Source: Actinomycetota bacterium
Lineage (GTDB): Bacteria; Actinomycetota; CADDZG01; WHSQ01
Assembly (NCBI GenBank): GCA_009379915.1
Contig: WHSV01000019.1
Coordinates: 1-47,880, forward strand
Reading direction: 5' to 3'
DNA: 47,880 nt
A program made the translations under genes and the position numbers. Below the pieces are notes generated by a model. It ran no database searches. It was given only the letters and a program-made list of their open reading frames with translations, and was not told where the DNA came from. How positions within the stretch are numbered: the first letter of the stretch is position 1; each line of letters starts with the position of its first letter. This document shows positions 1 to 8,069 of this stretch, one piece after another.

Positions 1-57
1 CACAAAAGGCACGAGGTTTGGGGGCTCGGGGTGTCTCGAGGTCGTTAGGGAACTCGG
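1..57. other. window edge, no gene seen
   Basis: Short stretch downstream of the FabI stop codon. No reading frame, RNA or clear hairpin is supported here. Confidence 0.5.
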
Positions 58-846
58 CTAACCCTCCAGGCGCTCGGGGAGGTCGGCCCCCATCGCGTGG
101 TAGCCACCGTCGACGTGGATGATCTCGCCCGTGATCCGCGACGACCAGTCCGAGAGCAAGAACGCCACCGTGCGGCCCACGGGCTCCGGGTTCGTGACGT
201 CCCACTCGAGCGGTGACTTCTTGGACCACGCCGCGGCGAGCTCATTGAAGCCGGGGATCGCCTTGGCCGCCATCGTCCTGAGGGGGCCGGCAGATACGCA
301 GTTGACCCTGATCCCATCGGCGCCGAGGTAGCGGGCGAGGTAGCGGGTTATCGCCTCGAGCGCCGCCTTGCTGACACCCATCCAGTCGTAGATGGGCCAG
401 GCGACGGTCGCGTCGAAGTCCAGGCTCACGATCGAGCCTCCCGAGCTCATCAGAGGGCGAAACCCTTTCGTCAGCGACTTCAGCGAGTACGCGCTGGTCT
501 GATACGCAGTCTGGACGCTGTCCCAGGGCGTCTCCATGAACGAGCCGCCGAGAGCGTCCGGCGGGGCGAAGGCGATCGCATGAAGGAAGCCGTCGAGCGA
601 TCCCCAGCGGGACTGAATCTCAGTCGCCACCGCTGCTATCTGTTCGTCGTTGTTGGCGTCGAGCTCGAGCACGTCGACCTTGGCCGGCAGCTCGCGCGCG
701 GTGCGCTCGGTCAAGGACATCGCCCTGCCAAAGCTGGTGAGCAGCACCTCCGCTCCCTGCTCCTGCGCGACCTTCGCCGCCGAAAAAGCGATGCTCTGGC
801 GCGTCAGGACGCCCGTGATGAGTAGTTTCTTGTTCTCCAACAACAT
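58..846 (-). CDS. fabI: enoyl-ACP reductase, FabI/InhA type
   Basis: NADH-dependent enoyl-[acyl-carrier-protein] reductase, the last reductive step of type II fatty-acid elongation in the cytosol. The 262-residue protein has the Rossmann start ITGVLTRQSIA (residues 10-20) and the catalytic pattern Tyr153-x2-Met-x3-Lys160 in YDWMGVSK, matching Tyr158/Met161/Lys165 of InhA. Overall similarity is closer to mycobacterial InhA than to E. coli FabI, by eye. I chose ATG at 846, because the purine-rich AGGAGG abuts the alternative GTG at 858 and leaves no spacing. It is the last gene of a minus-strand run and lies about 110 bp after the NYN gene, so it may have its own promoter near the palindrome at 892-907. 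No partner fabG is seen in the window. Confidence 0.93.
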   Translation of the reverse strand: MLLENKKLLITGVLTRQSIAFSAAKVAQEQGAEVLLTSFGRAMSLTERTARELPAKVDVLELDANNDEQIAAVATEIQSRWGSLDGFLHAIAFAPPDALGGSFMETPWDSVQTAYQTSAYSLKSLTKGFRPLMSSGGSIVSLDFDATVAWPIYDWMGVSKAALEAITRYLARYLGADGIRVNCVSAGPLRTMAAKAIPGFNELAAAWSKKSPLEWDVTNPEPVGRTVAFLLSDWSSRITGEIIHVDGGYHAMGADLPERLEG

Positions 847-891
847 TTTGAAGCGCACCCTCCTCGAAAACTCCGTCGGGTAGTGCTACAC

Positions 892-907
892 GATCGTCGA
901 GACGATC
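892..907. promoter_or_regulatory. perfect palindrome upstream of fabI
   Basis: GATCGTC-GA-GACGATC is a perfect 7-bp inverted repeat with a 2-bp centre. It lies 46 bp upstream of the chosen fabI start, in the only sizeable gap of this gene run. Position and symmetry suit a dimeric repressor operator. The regulator is unknown. Confidence 0.4.
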
Positions 908-958
908 ACTACGCCCGCAAAGTATGCCCTTTGACCCCTGGCCCATACCACCGGAGGG

Positions 959-2146
959 TCAGCGAATCAGTGAGAGGAGTTGCTCCGCCCGGGCGATGGT
1001 GGCCCCCAAAGCAATGCACTTTGCCTGAAGCTCCCGGTCGTTCGTGACGACGATCACCGGGTAGTTCGGCCGCTCCTCGAGCAGGGCCACGAGGTGGTCG
1101 TCCGCTATCTCGGGCGGTCTCGAGTAGGCCACCGCGACGGTGCGACGTTTACGTCTCACCGATACCGGCTCGATGAGCGCGCCGTCGAAGACGATCGTGC
1201 TCGGCACCCCCCTCATCCTGGCCAAACGATCGATCTCGTCGACCAGACGGTTGCGTTGGTGCTCGAGGCTGAGATCCCCGAAGCCTCCCTCGGTTTTGCT
1301 CACGTTGTACCCGTCGATCAGGAGAGAGACGTTGGGCTCCTTCAGCCACAGGTCCAGCGTCTCGCGCGATTCGGCCAGCAGTCCCTTCGGAACCTGAAGC
1401 GGTGTGCGGATCTCCGGCGCTCTGGGTTGCGCGACGGATGGCGCTCGGCGAGGCCGGCCGGCGACGCTCGCATCGGAGAGCGCACGCGTCAGCCGGGCGA
1501 TCTCCCTGCGAAGAGACCTTGTTTCGGCTCTCGACTCGTCGCTTGCCGCCCTTGCCTTCTCGGCCTCTCGCTGCGCCCGACGCTCACGGCGTTCGAGCGC
1601 GCCCGTCACCCGGCTCGTCTCCATCCCGGCGACCTCGAGCTCGGCTCTCGCCTGCCTCAATTCGGCTCGGGTGGCCGTAAGAGCGCGTTCGAGTTCCTCG
1701 ACCTTCCTCGCGCTCTCGGCGAGCTCGGCGCGGGCCGCGGCCTTCACCCTCCGGGCCTCCTCGCGCGCGACCTTGACCCTTCGCCGCTCGCGCTCGAGCT
1801 CTTTTTCGACATCCCGTCCGGTCTCCGTTTCCGCCTGATCTGACACCTCCGACATGGCTGCGAGTCGAGCCTCCCAGCCCTCCGCGCGTTCGAGGGCGAT
1901 CCGGAGCACGTTCTCATGGCGCTTGGACGGCCGCAGCTCGCCCTCATCCAGAGCCTGAAGGACCAGCTTGCGCTGCGTCTCGTCCTCGAGCATCTCGAGC
2001 AGCTCGTCTCCGTGACGGGCCAGCGCCTTCGGCCTGAAACCCTTGATCCGGCGTAGGTTCTTGGGCAGATCGAGAGTCGCCGCGCGCCCAACGTAGGCAC
2101 CCAGCGTGTCTACGAGAGCGGCTCGAATGTCCGGTGGAAGGACCAT
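959..2146 (-). CDS. NYN/YacP-like nuclease with long coiled coil
   Basis: 395-residue protein with three parts: a helical N-terminal region (1-100), a charged Arg/Glu/Ala-rich coiled coil (about 110-225), and a C-terminal NYN (PIN-like) domain (about 272-395). The NYN domain shows LLIDGYNV around Asp278 and a later VVTNDRELQ acidic motif, both typical of YacP-family RNA nucleases. The family relative Rae1/YacP of Bacillus cleaves mRNA on the ribosome; whether this protein does so is inference. Its start lies 4 bp after the stop of the CoA-transferase gene, so the two are probably cotranscribed. Confidence 0.82.
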   Translation of the reverse strand: MVLPPDIRAALVDTLGAYVGRAATLDLPKNLRRIKGFRPKALARHGDELLEMLEDETQRKLVLQALDEGELRPSKRHENVLRIALERAEGWEARLAAMSEVSDQAETETGRDVEKELERERRRVKVAREEARRVKAAARAELAESARKVEELERALTATRAELRQARAELEVAGMETSRVTGALERRERRAQREAEKARAASDESRAETRSLRREIARLTRALSDASVAGRPRRAPSVAQPRAPEIRTPLQVPKGLLAESRETLDLWLKEPNVSLLIDGYNVSKTEGGFGDLSLEHQRNRLVDEIDRLARMRGVPSTIVFDGALIEPVSVRRKRRTVAVAYSRPPEIADDHLVALLEERPNYPVIVVTNDRELQAKCIALGATIARAEQLLSLIR

Positions 2147-2150
2147 TGGC

Positions 2151-3329
2151 CTAGACGGCCGAAGCGGCCCGCAAGGCCGCCCGTTCCGCCTCGTCGACGC
2201 CGGCCTCTTCGAGAACCTCGTCGGTGTGCTCGCCGAGGCCCGGAGCGGGGCGGCGTAACAGGTCCGAGGTCATCGAGCGCAGCTTGATGGGGTTGCCGAC
2301 CTGCTTGAGGGACCCGGCCCCCGCGACCTTCGCCTCGATCACCATCGCCCGGTGCCGGACCTGTTCATCGGCGAACGTCTCCGCGAAATCGTTCACCGGC
2401 CCGACGCAAACGTCCAACCCGTCGAAGTGCTCCATCCACTCCGCCCTCGTCTTCGTCGCAAAGAGCGCCTCGAGCTCGGCGAGAACCTCGACACGGCGAG
2501 GACCGGTCGCGAACCCGTCGTCGAGAAGGCCGGCCCGGTCGATTGACTCGCACAGCGCGGCCCAGAAGCGCGGTTCGAGTGCGGCGACGGTCAGCCAGCC
2601 GTCGGCGGCCCGATAGACCCGGTAGCAGGGAAACGCTCCCGACAGGGTCATCAGCTCGCGCTGCGGGACGGTGCCGGAGGCGAAGAACTCGGCCGCATGG
2701 ATGGACGACCACGAGACCGCTCCGTCCAACATCGAGACGTCGCAGAAGTCGCCCCGGCCGGTGACGCCCCGATGCACGAGCGCGGCGAGCACCGCTATCA
2801 CCGCGGACATGCCCCCGCCCGCGAGGTCTCCGATCTGGACTCCGGGGAGTACGGGACGCCCGCCCTCCGCGCCGATGACCGACAACAGCCCCGCGTAGCC
2901 GATGTAATTGGCGTCGTGTCCCGCGACCTGAGCGCGCGGCCCGTCCTGGCCGTAGCCGGAGATGGCGCAGTAGACGAGCTTCGGATTACGTTCGCTGAGA
3001 TCGTCGTATCCAACGCCGAGCCGGTCCAGGACGCCCGGACGAAAAGACTCGATGAGCACGTCGTAGCTCTCGACGAGACTCATCAACAACGCACGTCCCT
3101 CCGACCTTTTCAGGTTGACGGTCATGGACCGCTTGTTGCGGTTTAGCGCGGTGTGTGCGGCCGAGTGCTCGCCCACCATCGGCGGAGACCAGCGTATGTA
3201 ATCACCTTTTCCCGGCTGCTCGACCTTGACCACGTCGGCTCCGAGATCCGCCATGAGCAGCGTCGCGTAACCACCGGGCAACAGCCGAGTGAGGTCGAGG
3301 ACCCTTACTCCTTCTAGCGGGTCGCCCAC
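2151..3329 (-). CDS. CaiB/BaiF-family transferase, alpha-methylacyl-CoA racemase-like
   Basis: 392-residue family III CoA-transferase-fold protein. Two residues decide the subfamily: His138 in AGHDANY and Asp168 in GVQIGDLAGGG. They are 30 residues apart, exactly as His126/Asp156 in the mycobacterial alpha-methylacyl-CoA racemase MCR. The likely reaction is therefore epimerisation of 2-methyl-branched acyl-CoA esters during branched-lipid or sterol side-chain catabolism, not CoA transfer. The GTG start overlaps the stop of the zinc-ribbon gene by one base (TAGTG), implying translational coupling. A different acyl-CoA racemase or transferase specificity remains possible. Confidence 0.87.
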   Translation of the reverse strand: MGDPLEGVRVLDLTRLLPGGYATLLMADLGADVVKVEQPGKGDYIRWSPPMVGEHSAAHTALNRNKRSMTVNLKRSEGRALLMSLVESYDVLIESFRPGVLDRLGVGYDDLSERNPKLVYCAISGYGQDGPRAQVAGHDANYIGYAGLLSVIGAEGGRPVLPGVQIGDLAGGGMSAVIAVLAALVHRGVTGRGDFCDVSMLDGAVSWSSIHAAEFFASGTVPQRELMTLSGAFPCYRVYRAADGWLTVAALEPRFWAALCESIDRAGLLDDGFATGPRRVEVLAELEALFATKTRAEWMEHFDGLDVCVGPVNDFAETFADEQVRHRAMVIEAKVAGAGSLKQVGNPIKLRSMTSDLLRRPAPGLGEHTDEVLEEAGVDEAERAALRAASAV

Positions 3330-3673
3330 TATCCGGCGGGTTCCGATGCGCGGTCCGTTGTTCCTGCGGTCCCGCCCGAGCCGGCCCCGCGCTGTTCCTG
3401 CGGTCCCGCCGAGCCGGCCCCGCGCTGTTCCTGCGGTCCCGCCGAGCCGGCCCCGCGCTGTTCCTGCGGTCCCGCCGAGCCGGCCCCGCGGGTGATCGAA
3501 TCAGACGAGCCACACCACCGGCACACGACCTTCTCGATGTTGCTGTCGAGGACTTCTTCCTCCTCGACGTCGAGCCGGCCCCCCAGTGAATAGTGGTGAA
3601 ACGCGCGCACGCGTTTCGTCTCGAAGATGTCGAAGCGGGTCTTGTTGCCGCACGCGTTGCAGCGATAGCTCAT
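3329..3673 (-). CDS. small zinc-ribbon protein with repetitive tail
   Basis: 114-residue protein. Residues 1-60 hold two CxxC pairs (Cys5/Cys8 and Cys51/Cys54), so it should bind one zinc; the core looks like a conserved small zinc ribbon of unknown role. From residue 62 onward it is entirely the 11-residue repeat GAGSAGPQEQR, encoded by the 33-bp array at 3361-3490. One array unit has an extra C, so the last repeat is read in another frame (GAGSGGTAGT). The tail therefore looks like an acquired addition. The start overlaps the phosphatase stop by 4 nt, and the stop overlaps the next start by 1 nt. Confidence 0.7.
   Translation of the reverse strand: MSYRCNACGNKTRFDIFETKRVRAFHHYSLGGRLDVEEEEVLDSNIEKVVCRWCGSSDSITRGAGSAGPQEQRGAGSAGPQEQRGAGSAGPQEQRGAGSGGTAGTTDRASEPAG
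3361..3490. repeat. 33-bp tandem repeat array 1 (3.9 copies)
   Basis: Units run 3361-3394 (34 bp, one extra C), 3395-3427, 3428-3460 and 3461-3490 (partial). Copies 2-4 are identical over their shared length. The minus strand encodes GAGSAGPQEQR inside the zinc-ribbon gene. The last copy, up to the CCCCGCGG end, is nearly the same as sequences at 12091-12117 and 18477-18503. Confidence 0.97.
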
Positions 3674-5466
3674 TCGTCGTCCGCCTTCATCACCAAGGAG
3701 AACACGACCGTATCGTCCGTGACCGAGCCGAACGCGTGCGCGTCCTGGTAGATGGCTCTGGTCAATTGTGTGGCGGGAAGGCTCGAGTTGCGACTCAAGG
3801 ACTCCGCCACTCGCTCCACGCCGTACAGCTCGCCTTCGTCACTGCGGGTTTCGATGAGCCCGTCGGTGTAGGCCACGAGGACGTCGCCCGGCTCCAGGTC
3901 GATCGCCGCTTCTACGAACCTTTGATTCTCGAACGCACCCACGATGCTGCCGTCGGCTCTCACTTCCTCGGTCTCCTGAGTGCGCGCTCGGTAAAGCAGC
4001 GGCTCGGGATGACCACCATCCGCGAAGGTCAGCACTTGCATACGCGGGTCGTACACGCCGTAGAACATGGTGGTGAACTTGTCCTCGGCGAGTCCCTTGC
4101 ACAGCGCGTTGTTGAGGTGAAACAGAACCGACGCCGGGCTCGGATTACGCATCGCGAAAGCGCGCAGCATGTACTTCGCCATCGCCGTTTGCGCGGCCGC
4201 CTCGGCCCCCTTGCCGGATACGTCGCCCACGACGATGGCCACGCTTCCATCGGTAAGGTTGAACGCGTCGTAGAAGTCTCCCCCCACATCCGCTTCGCTG
4301 CCGGCCGACTCGTAGGTCGCGTGAATCTCGTAGGTGTCACTGCTCGGTATGTCGGTGCTCAGCAGTCCGGCCTGCAGGCTGCGGGCCACTCGTCGCTGGC
4401 GTTCGTAGCGCTGCGCGTTAGCCACGGCCGAGGCCGATTGTGCCACCATGACGCTCAGGGCCTGGCTCTCATCGGGCCCGAGCGAGATCACCCTGTCGAA
4501 AGTCACCACGACGGCGCCCAAGAGCGCCGACTCGGAGCCGGGGATCACGGTGCCGACCGCGCTGAGCGGCCCCTCGTCCACGCCCAGGTGCGATCGCAAG
4601 TCGCGGACCGTGACCGTGCGGCCCTCGAACAGCTCCCCCCAAGCCTCATCGTCCGGGGAAATCCTCCCCAGGGTGTCGTAGATGCTGTGGTCCGGGCCCG
4701 CTCCGCCGGCCGCCACGAACTCCCCCGAGTCACCGTTTCTGAAGTAGAGAAGCGCCCCGTTGCCGCCCAACAGTTCCATCGCTCCGGCCGCTATTTCGCG
4801 CGTTACCGCCGCCAGCCGCAGGGGGCCGCCGACGCGCAGCCCGATGCCTCGCAGAGCCTGGAGCAGGCCGAACCGCCGGGCATTGGCCAGCGCGACCCCC
4901 ATCTGGCGCGCGATGCCGCGGGCGAGCGCTACCTCCTTGGGCCCGAAGCGCTGGGCCTCGGAGAACTCGATTCCCAGGCCCCCGAAATCCTGGCCCCAGC
5001 GCAACAGTGGAATTCCTATGAACGCCCGCACGTCGGAGGCGAGCGCCTCCGCGAGGAGGGGCCGGCCGTCGGTCGCGACGTCCTCGATCAGCTCCGGCTG
5101 CCGCTTGGCCAGGGCGTGGAGCAGAAGCGGCAATCCGTCTCTCTCACGAGCGTCGATGTCCGGGGCCTCGGAGCCGTCCCCGGCGGCGGGCTCATCGCCG
5201 AAGCGACTCAGAACGCGGAAGTCTCCGGCCTCGAGGTCCCAGGTTGCGGCGAAGGAGCGATCGGCCCCGAACAGCTCGCGCGCGATGCGAACCCCCTTGT
5301 CCAGGGTCTCCTCCACGGTACGAACCTCGGCGAGCGCCCCGGACAGGCCGAGCAGAACGTGGGCGACCTCGGAGTCCTCCCGCAGCGACTCGAGGGTCCG
5401 CTCCAGTTCTTCGATGCGCTCTTGCTCCCTGCCCGTCGCGTCCATGCGCTCGGACTCCCTGACCAT
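3670..5466 (-). CDS. GAF-domain SpoIIE-type (PP2C) serine phosphatase
   Basis: 598-residue RsbU/SpoIIE-like phosphatase. It has a short N-terminal coiled coil (about 1-35), two GAF-like sensor regions (about 45-190 and 200-350) and a C-terminal PP2C/SpoIIE domain (about 370-595). The domain carries DVGGDFYD and VVGDVSGKG, the Asp motifs that bind the two metal ions. Such enzymes dephosphorylate anti-anti-sigma factors in partner-switching stress pathways; no anti-sigma or STAS partner is adjacent, so the target is unknown. ATG at 5466 is used; ATG at 5445 is an alternative. It is the first gene of the minus-strand run and is divergent from the SOS-controlled nuclease gene. Confidence 0.88.
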   Translation of the reverse strand: MVRESERMDATGREQERIEELERTLESLREDSEVAHVLLGLSGALAEVRTVEETLDKGVRIARELFGADRSFAATWDLEAGDFRVLSRFGDEPAAGDGSEAPDIDARERDGLPLLLHALAKRQPELIEDVATDGRPLLAEALASDVRAFIGIPLLRWGQDFGGLGIEFSEAQRFGPKEVALARGIARQMGVALANARRFGLLQALRGIGLRVGGPLRLAAVTREIAAGAMELLGGNGALLYFRNGDSGEFVAAGGAGPDHSIYDTLGRISPDDEAWGELFEGRTVTVRDLRSHLGVDEGPLSAVGTVIPGSESALLGAVVVTFDRVISLGPDESQALSVMVAQSASAVANAQRYERQRRVARSLQAGLLSTDIPSSDTYEIHATYESAGSEADVGGDFYDAFNLTDGSVAIVVGDVSGKGAEAAAQTAMAKYMLRAFAMRNPSPASVLFHLNNALCKGLAEDKFTTMFYGVYDPRMQVLTFADGGHPEPLLYRARTQETEEVRADGSIVGAFENQRFVEAAIDLEPGDVLVAYTDGLIETRSDEGELYGVERVAESLSRNSSLPATQLTRAIYQDAHAFGSVTDDTVVFSLVMKADDE

Positions 5467-5487
5467 CGGGCAACTCTAAAACGGGAG

Positions 5488-5539
5488 CCCGATGCTCGAA
5501 CCGGACGCTTGACCCGGACGCTTGAACCGGATGCTTGCT
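5488..5539. repeat. four tandem 13-bp iterons
   Basis: Units at 5488-5500, 5501-5513, 5514-5526 and 5527-5539, consensus CCGGACGCTTGAA. The middle two differ at one base only and the outer two are more diverged. They sit in the divergent promoter region and end 4 bp before the SOS box. They could be a multi-site operator or a set of -35-like TTGA boxes. Confidence 0.85.
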
Positions 5540-5543
5540 ATAG

Positions 5544-5557
5544 CGAACATATGTTCG
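5544..5557. promoter_or_regulatory. LexA (SOS) box of the nuclease gene
   Basis: CGAACATATGTTCG is a perfect 14-bp palindrome matching the Gram-positive/mycobacterial LexA core CGAAC-N4-GTTCG. It ends 12 bp before the chosen ATG at 5570. The same 14 bases occur again at 44188-44201. Confidence 0.88.
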
Positions 5558-5569
5558 TATCGTGAGTCG

Positions 5570-7216
5570 ATGTCGGCCTCCGCCCGCGTGCCCCTCGGCG
5601 TGCAAAGCAGTTTCGAGGATCTCGGGACCGCCCTGTCCGACGTGACCTTCTGCATCGTGGACCTCGAGACCACCGGGGGCTCCCCCGAGCAGCACGCGAT
5701 CACGGAGATCGGAGCGGTGAAGGTCCGCAGGGGGGAGTTCGAGGGAACGCTCCAGACGCTCGTGGACCCCGGCGTATCGGTACCGGCTTTCGTGCGGCTT
5801 CTGACCGGCATCAGCGACGACATGCTCACCGACGCGCCCTCGATCGATGCGGTGTTACCGACTTTTCTCGAGTTCGCCCGCAACACGGTGCTCGTGGCCC
5901 ACAACGCCGGGTTCGACATCGGCTTCCTCAACGCGGCCTGCGAACGACTCGGGTACGAACCCCTCGAGCAGAGGGTCGTGGACACCGCAGGACTGGCTCG
6001 CCGAGTGCTCGGCGGAGAGGTTGCGAACCGCAAACTCGAGACACTGGCCAGGCACTTTCGCTGTCCCCACAAGCCGGCCCACCGCGCGCTGTCGGACGCG
6101 CTCGCAACCACCGACGTACTGCATCACCTGATCGAACGACTCGCAGGTTTCGGAGTGACGACGCTCGAAGACCTGCTGGCTGCGTCGTTCACGAAGATGG
6201 ACGGGACGTTCGCCAAGATCACCCTGGCCGACGATGTGCCGAGCGCAATGGGTGTCTACCGCTTCCTGGGAGCCAACGACGAGACACTCTACGTCGGTAA
6301 AGCGACGGACCTACGGACACGTGTGCGCTCCTACTTCTACGGAGATCAGCGAGCGCGCATGCGTGATCTCCTGCGCGAGACACAGAGAATCGAGTGCGAC
6401 GTGCATCGCACGATGCTCGAAGCCGAAATCGCCGAGGCGCGCGCCATTGCCCTCGAGACTCCCCCCTACAACCGCGCCGGCAAGAGCAGCGGCACCTGGT
6501 ACCTCAAGGTGGTTCTACGAGGACGATCTCCGCGCGTCGCCAGCGCGCGCTCCCCCAAAGAGGACGGGAGCATCTACGTCGGTCCGTTTTCCGCGCGCGA
6601 CGTACGAGGTTTGATCGACTGCCTGCGCGACTCGGGGCCGGTTCATCGCTGCGCCGATCCCGCTCGATGCAACGGTTGCGCGTTCGCGCAGATGAACGCG
6701 TGCAGCGGCGCGTCGCGCTCGCACCGATCCGAGATGGCGCGCGTGGCCCTGGGCCTGCAAACCGATCCCGACCTCATCCTCGCTCCTCTGCACCGCCGGA
6801 TGCTCAGGCTGGCCTACGAGGAGCGCTTCGAGGAGGCCACAGAGCTGCGCCGGCGCGCCGCGGCGTTCGAACGATCGCTCGCCAATCACCTGCAGGCGCT
6901 GGCCCTCATCGACGCGGGCGAGCTCCTAATCGAGTCGAACGGCAGGGCTCTGCTCATCCGGCGGGGTCAGCTCGTCGCGGCGATCGACCGGACCGACGAC
7001 GAGGACACGACGCTCGCCCGGCTCCGGAGCAACGCCCTCATGTTCGACGACGCCCGGTCCTGGATGACGATGTCGGTCAGGCGCGAGGCGCGCGTCATCA
7101 GCTCGTGGCTGAACCGCAACGCGCGCGACACGCGCCTACTCCATGCGACCAGAGGTTGGTCCTTACCCGCGGCAGCGCGTCCGCGCAACCGCTTCGCAGT
7201 GCGCGAGCCGCGTTAG
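5570..7216 (+). CDS. DEDDh exonuclease fused to UvrC/Cho-like GIY-YIG nuclease
   Basis: 548-residue two-domain DNA-repair nuclease. Residues 25-190 are a DnaQ-like 3'-5' exonuclease with Asp31/Glu33 (DLETTG), Asp116 (HNAGFD) and His171/Asp176 (HRALSD). Residues 225-310 are a GIY-YIG domain with GVYRF and LYVGKATDLRTR, followed by a UvrC-like region with a four-Cys cluster near CADPARCNGC. This arrangement is known from actinobacterial DinG/Cho-type proteins annotated as DEDD exonuclease/UvrC fusions. I chose ATG 5570 because the upstream in-frame TTG 5522 and ATG 5531 would place the LexA box inside the coding region. The box implies induction by DNA damage, like E. coli Cho. Confidence 0.88.
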   Translation: MSASARVPLGVQSSFEDLGTALSDVTFCIVDLETTGGSPEQHAITEIGAVKVRRGEFEGTLQTLVDPGVSVPAFVRLLTGISDDMLTDAPSIDAVLPTFLEFARNTVLVAHNAGFDIGFLNAACERLGYEPLEQRVVDTAGLARRVLGGEVANRKLETLARHFRCPHKPAHRALSDALATTDVLHHLIERLAGFGVTTLEDLLAASFTKMDGTFAKITLADDVPSAMGVYRFLGANDETLYVGKATDLRTRVRSYFYGDQRARMRDLLRETQRIECDVHRTMLEAEIAEARAIALETPPYNRAGKSSGTWYLKVVLRGRSPRVASARSPKEDGSIYVGPFSARDVRGLIDCLRDSGPVHRCADPARCNGCAFAQMNACSGASRSHRSEMARVALGLQTDPDLILAPLHRRMLRLAYEERFEEATELRRRAAAFERSLANHLQALALIDAGELLIESNGRALLIRRGQLVAAIDRTDDEDTTLARLRSNALMFDDARSWMTMSVRREARVISSWLNRNARDTRLLHATRGWSLPAAARPRNRFAVREPR

Positions 7217-7890
7217 ACGGCCGTGCGTACCCGCTCGACGCCGTCGAGCAGCCCCCAGATGGCCTCGGCCCCCGCGCGTGCTCCCATTTCGGCTTCGGCG
7301 AGGCTCTGATCGTCACCGGCTACCTCTCCAATTACTTCCGCAAGCTCGTGCGCGTGCTCGACGTCGAGCTCACCGTGCAGCACGAAGTAGTCGGTTGCCG
7401 AGCCTTCGACTCCGTAGAACGAGCGCAGTCCCTCGACCTTGGTGGCTGCGACCTCGGGGGTCTGCGACTCGTAGCCGTAGATCATCCCGAGCCCGAACGC
7501 GACCGAACGGTCCCTCGTGCCCTCGATGAACGCGTCGACGCAGGCTGCCGTCTCGGGCTCGATGTCGGCGCCGTCGAGCTCCGACGCGCTGCGCCCGAGA
7601 CCCTCGGCGAACGTCTGCCACAGACCCGCGTGGTCGCCTTCGATCTCGTCCGCGAGATTGCCCTCGAGGCTCTTGCGCGCGGGCGACTCGGGAAGACGTC
7701 CCGCGAGGCGGCGAAGGTAGGTGGGAAAGGTCTCGACCTGGCGCCAGTACTGGGTGGAGTAGAAGCCGAGGTCGTCGAGGGTCAGCTCTCCGGCCGCCCA
7801 CGCCCGGTAGAAGGGGTGTTCGAGAAGCCTGCGGCCCGCCGACGCCCGGTCGAGGCGTTGGGTGATGTGATCTAGAGCGTCACCGCTCAT
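7213..7890 (-). CDS. CADD-family diiron (heme-oxygenase-fold) protein, putative pABA synthesis
   Basis: 225-residue all-helical protein of the TenA/PqqC superfamily, resembling chlamydial CADD. The metal-ligand set is visible: acidic residues in DEIEGDH with His87, Glu141 in GYESQ, then His172, Asp176 and His179 in LHGELDVEH with CADD's 4 and 3 residue spacing. Lys151 corresponds to the CADD lysine, and Tyr28 and Tyr44 to its sacrificial-tyrosine region. CADD makes p-aminobenzoate for folate from its own tyrosine; the same role here is inference. GGGAGG precedes ATG 7890. Its stop overlaps the convergent nuclease stop by 4 bp. Confidence 0.82.
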   Translation of the reverse strand: MSGDALDHITQRLDRASAGRRLLEHPFYRAWAAGELTLDDLGFYSTQYWRQVETFPTYLRRLAGRLPESPARKSLEGNLADEIEGDHAGLWQTFAEGLGRSASELDGADIEPETAACVDAFIEGTRDRSVAFGLGMIYGYESQTPEVAATKVEGLRSFYGVEGSATDYFVLHGELDVEHAHELAEVIGEVAGDDQSLAEAEMGARAGAEAIWGLLDGVERVRTAV

Positions 7891-8008
7891 CTGCTTTACC
7901 TCCCGCGAAGGAATCCGAGCAGTGACCTTAGCAAGTCGATCAAGAGGGATGCCGAATCCCCGACCTTTTCCCTTTCAAACCCTCCCTTTCACACCCTTCC
8001 TTCAAACC

Positions 8009-8052
8009 ACCGTCATCCCAGACCCCTCATGGGGGTCCAGCGTGACGACGGT
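8009..8052 (-). terminator. hairpin downstream of trpD
   Basis: An inner GACCCC/GGGGTC stem (8021-8026 and 8032-8037) is extended by an outer ACCGTC/GACGGT (8009-8014 and 8047-8052). It starts 17 nt after the trpD stop. There is no T-run, so it is a candidate only. A pyrimidine-rich stretch follows (about 7968-8008). Confidence 0.45.
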
Positions 8053-8069
8053 CTGACGAGGTCCTCGCT

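Noticed and set aside
3361-3490. Possible CRISPR array
   Set aside because: The repeats are direct tandem units with no spacers and no cas genes; same for 18411-18503.
3586-5565. 659-residue open frame opposite the phosphatase (also long frames opposite glgX, glgP and others)
   Set aside because: Shadow frames of high-G+C coding sequence; no family motifs, while the other strand encodes clear proteins.
5522-5569. TTG/ATG starts upstream of 5570 for the exonuclease fusion
   Set aside because: They would put the LexA box within the coding sequence.
7968-8008. Imperfect pyrimidine-rich repeats (CCTTTCAAACC-like)
   Set aside because: Short, degenerate and without a dyad; no function can be supported.
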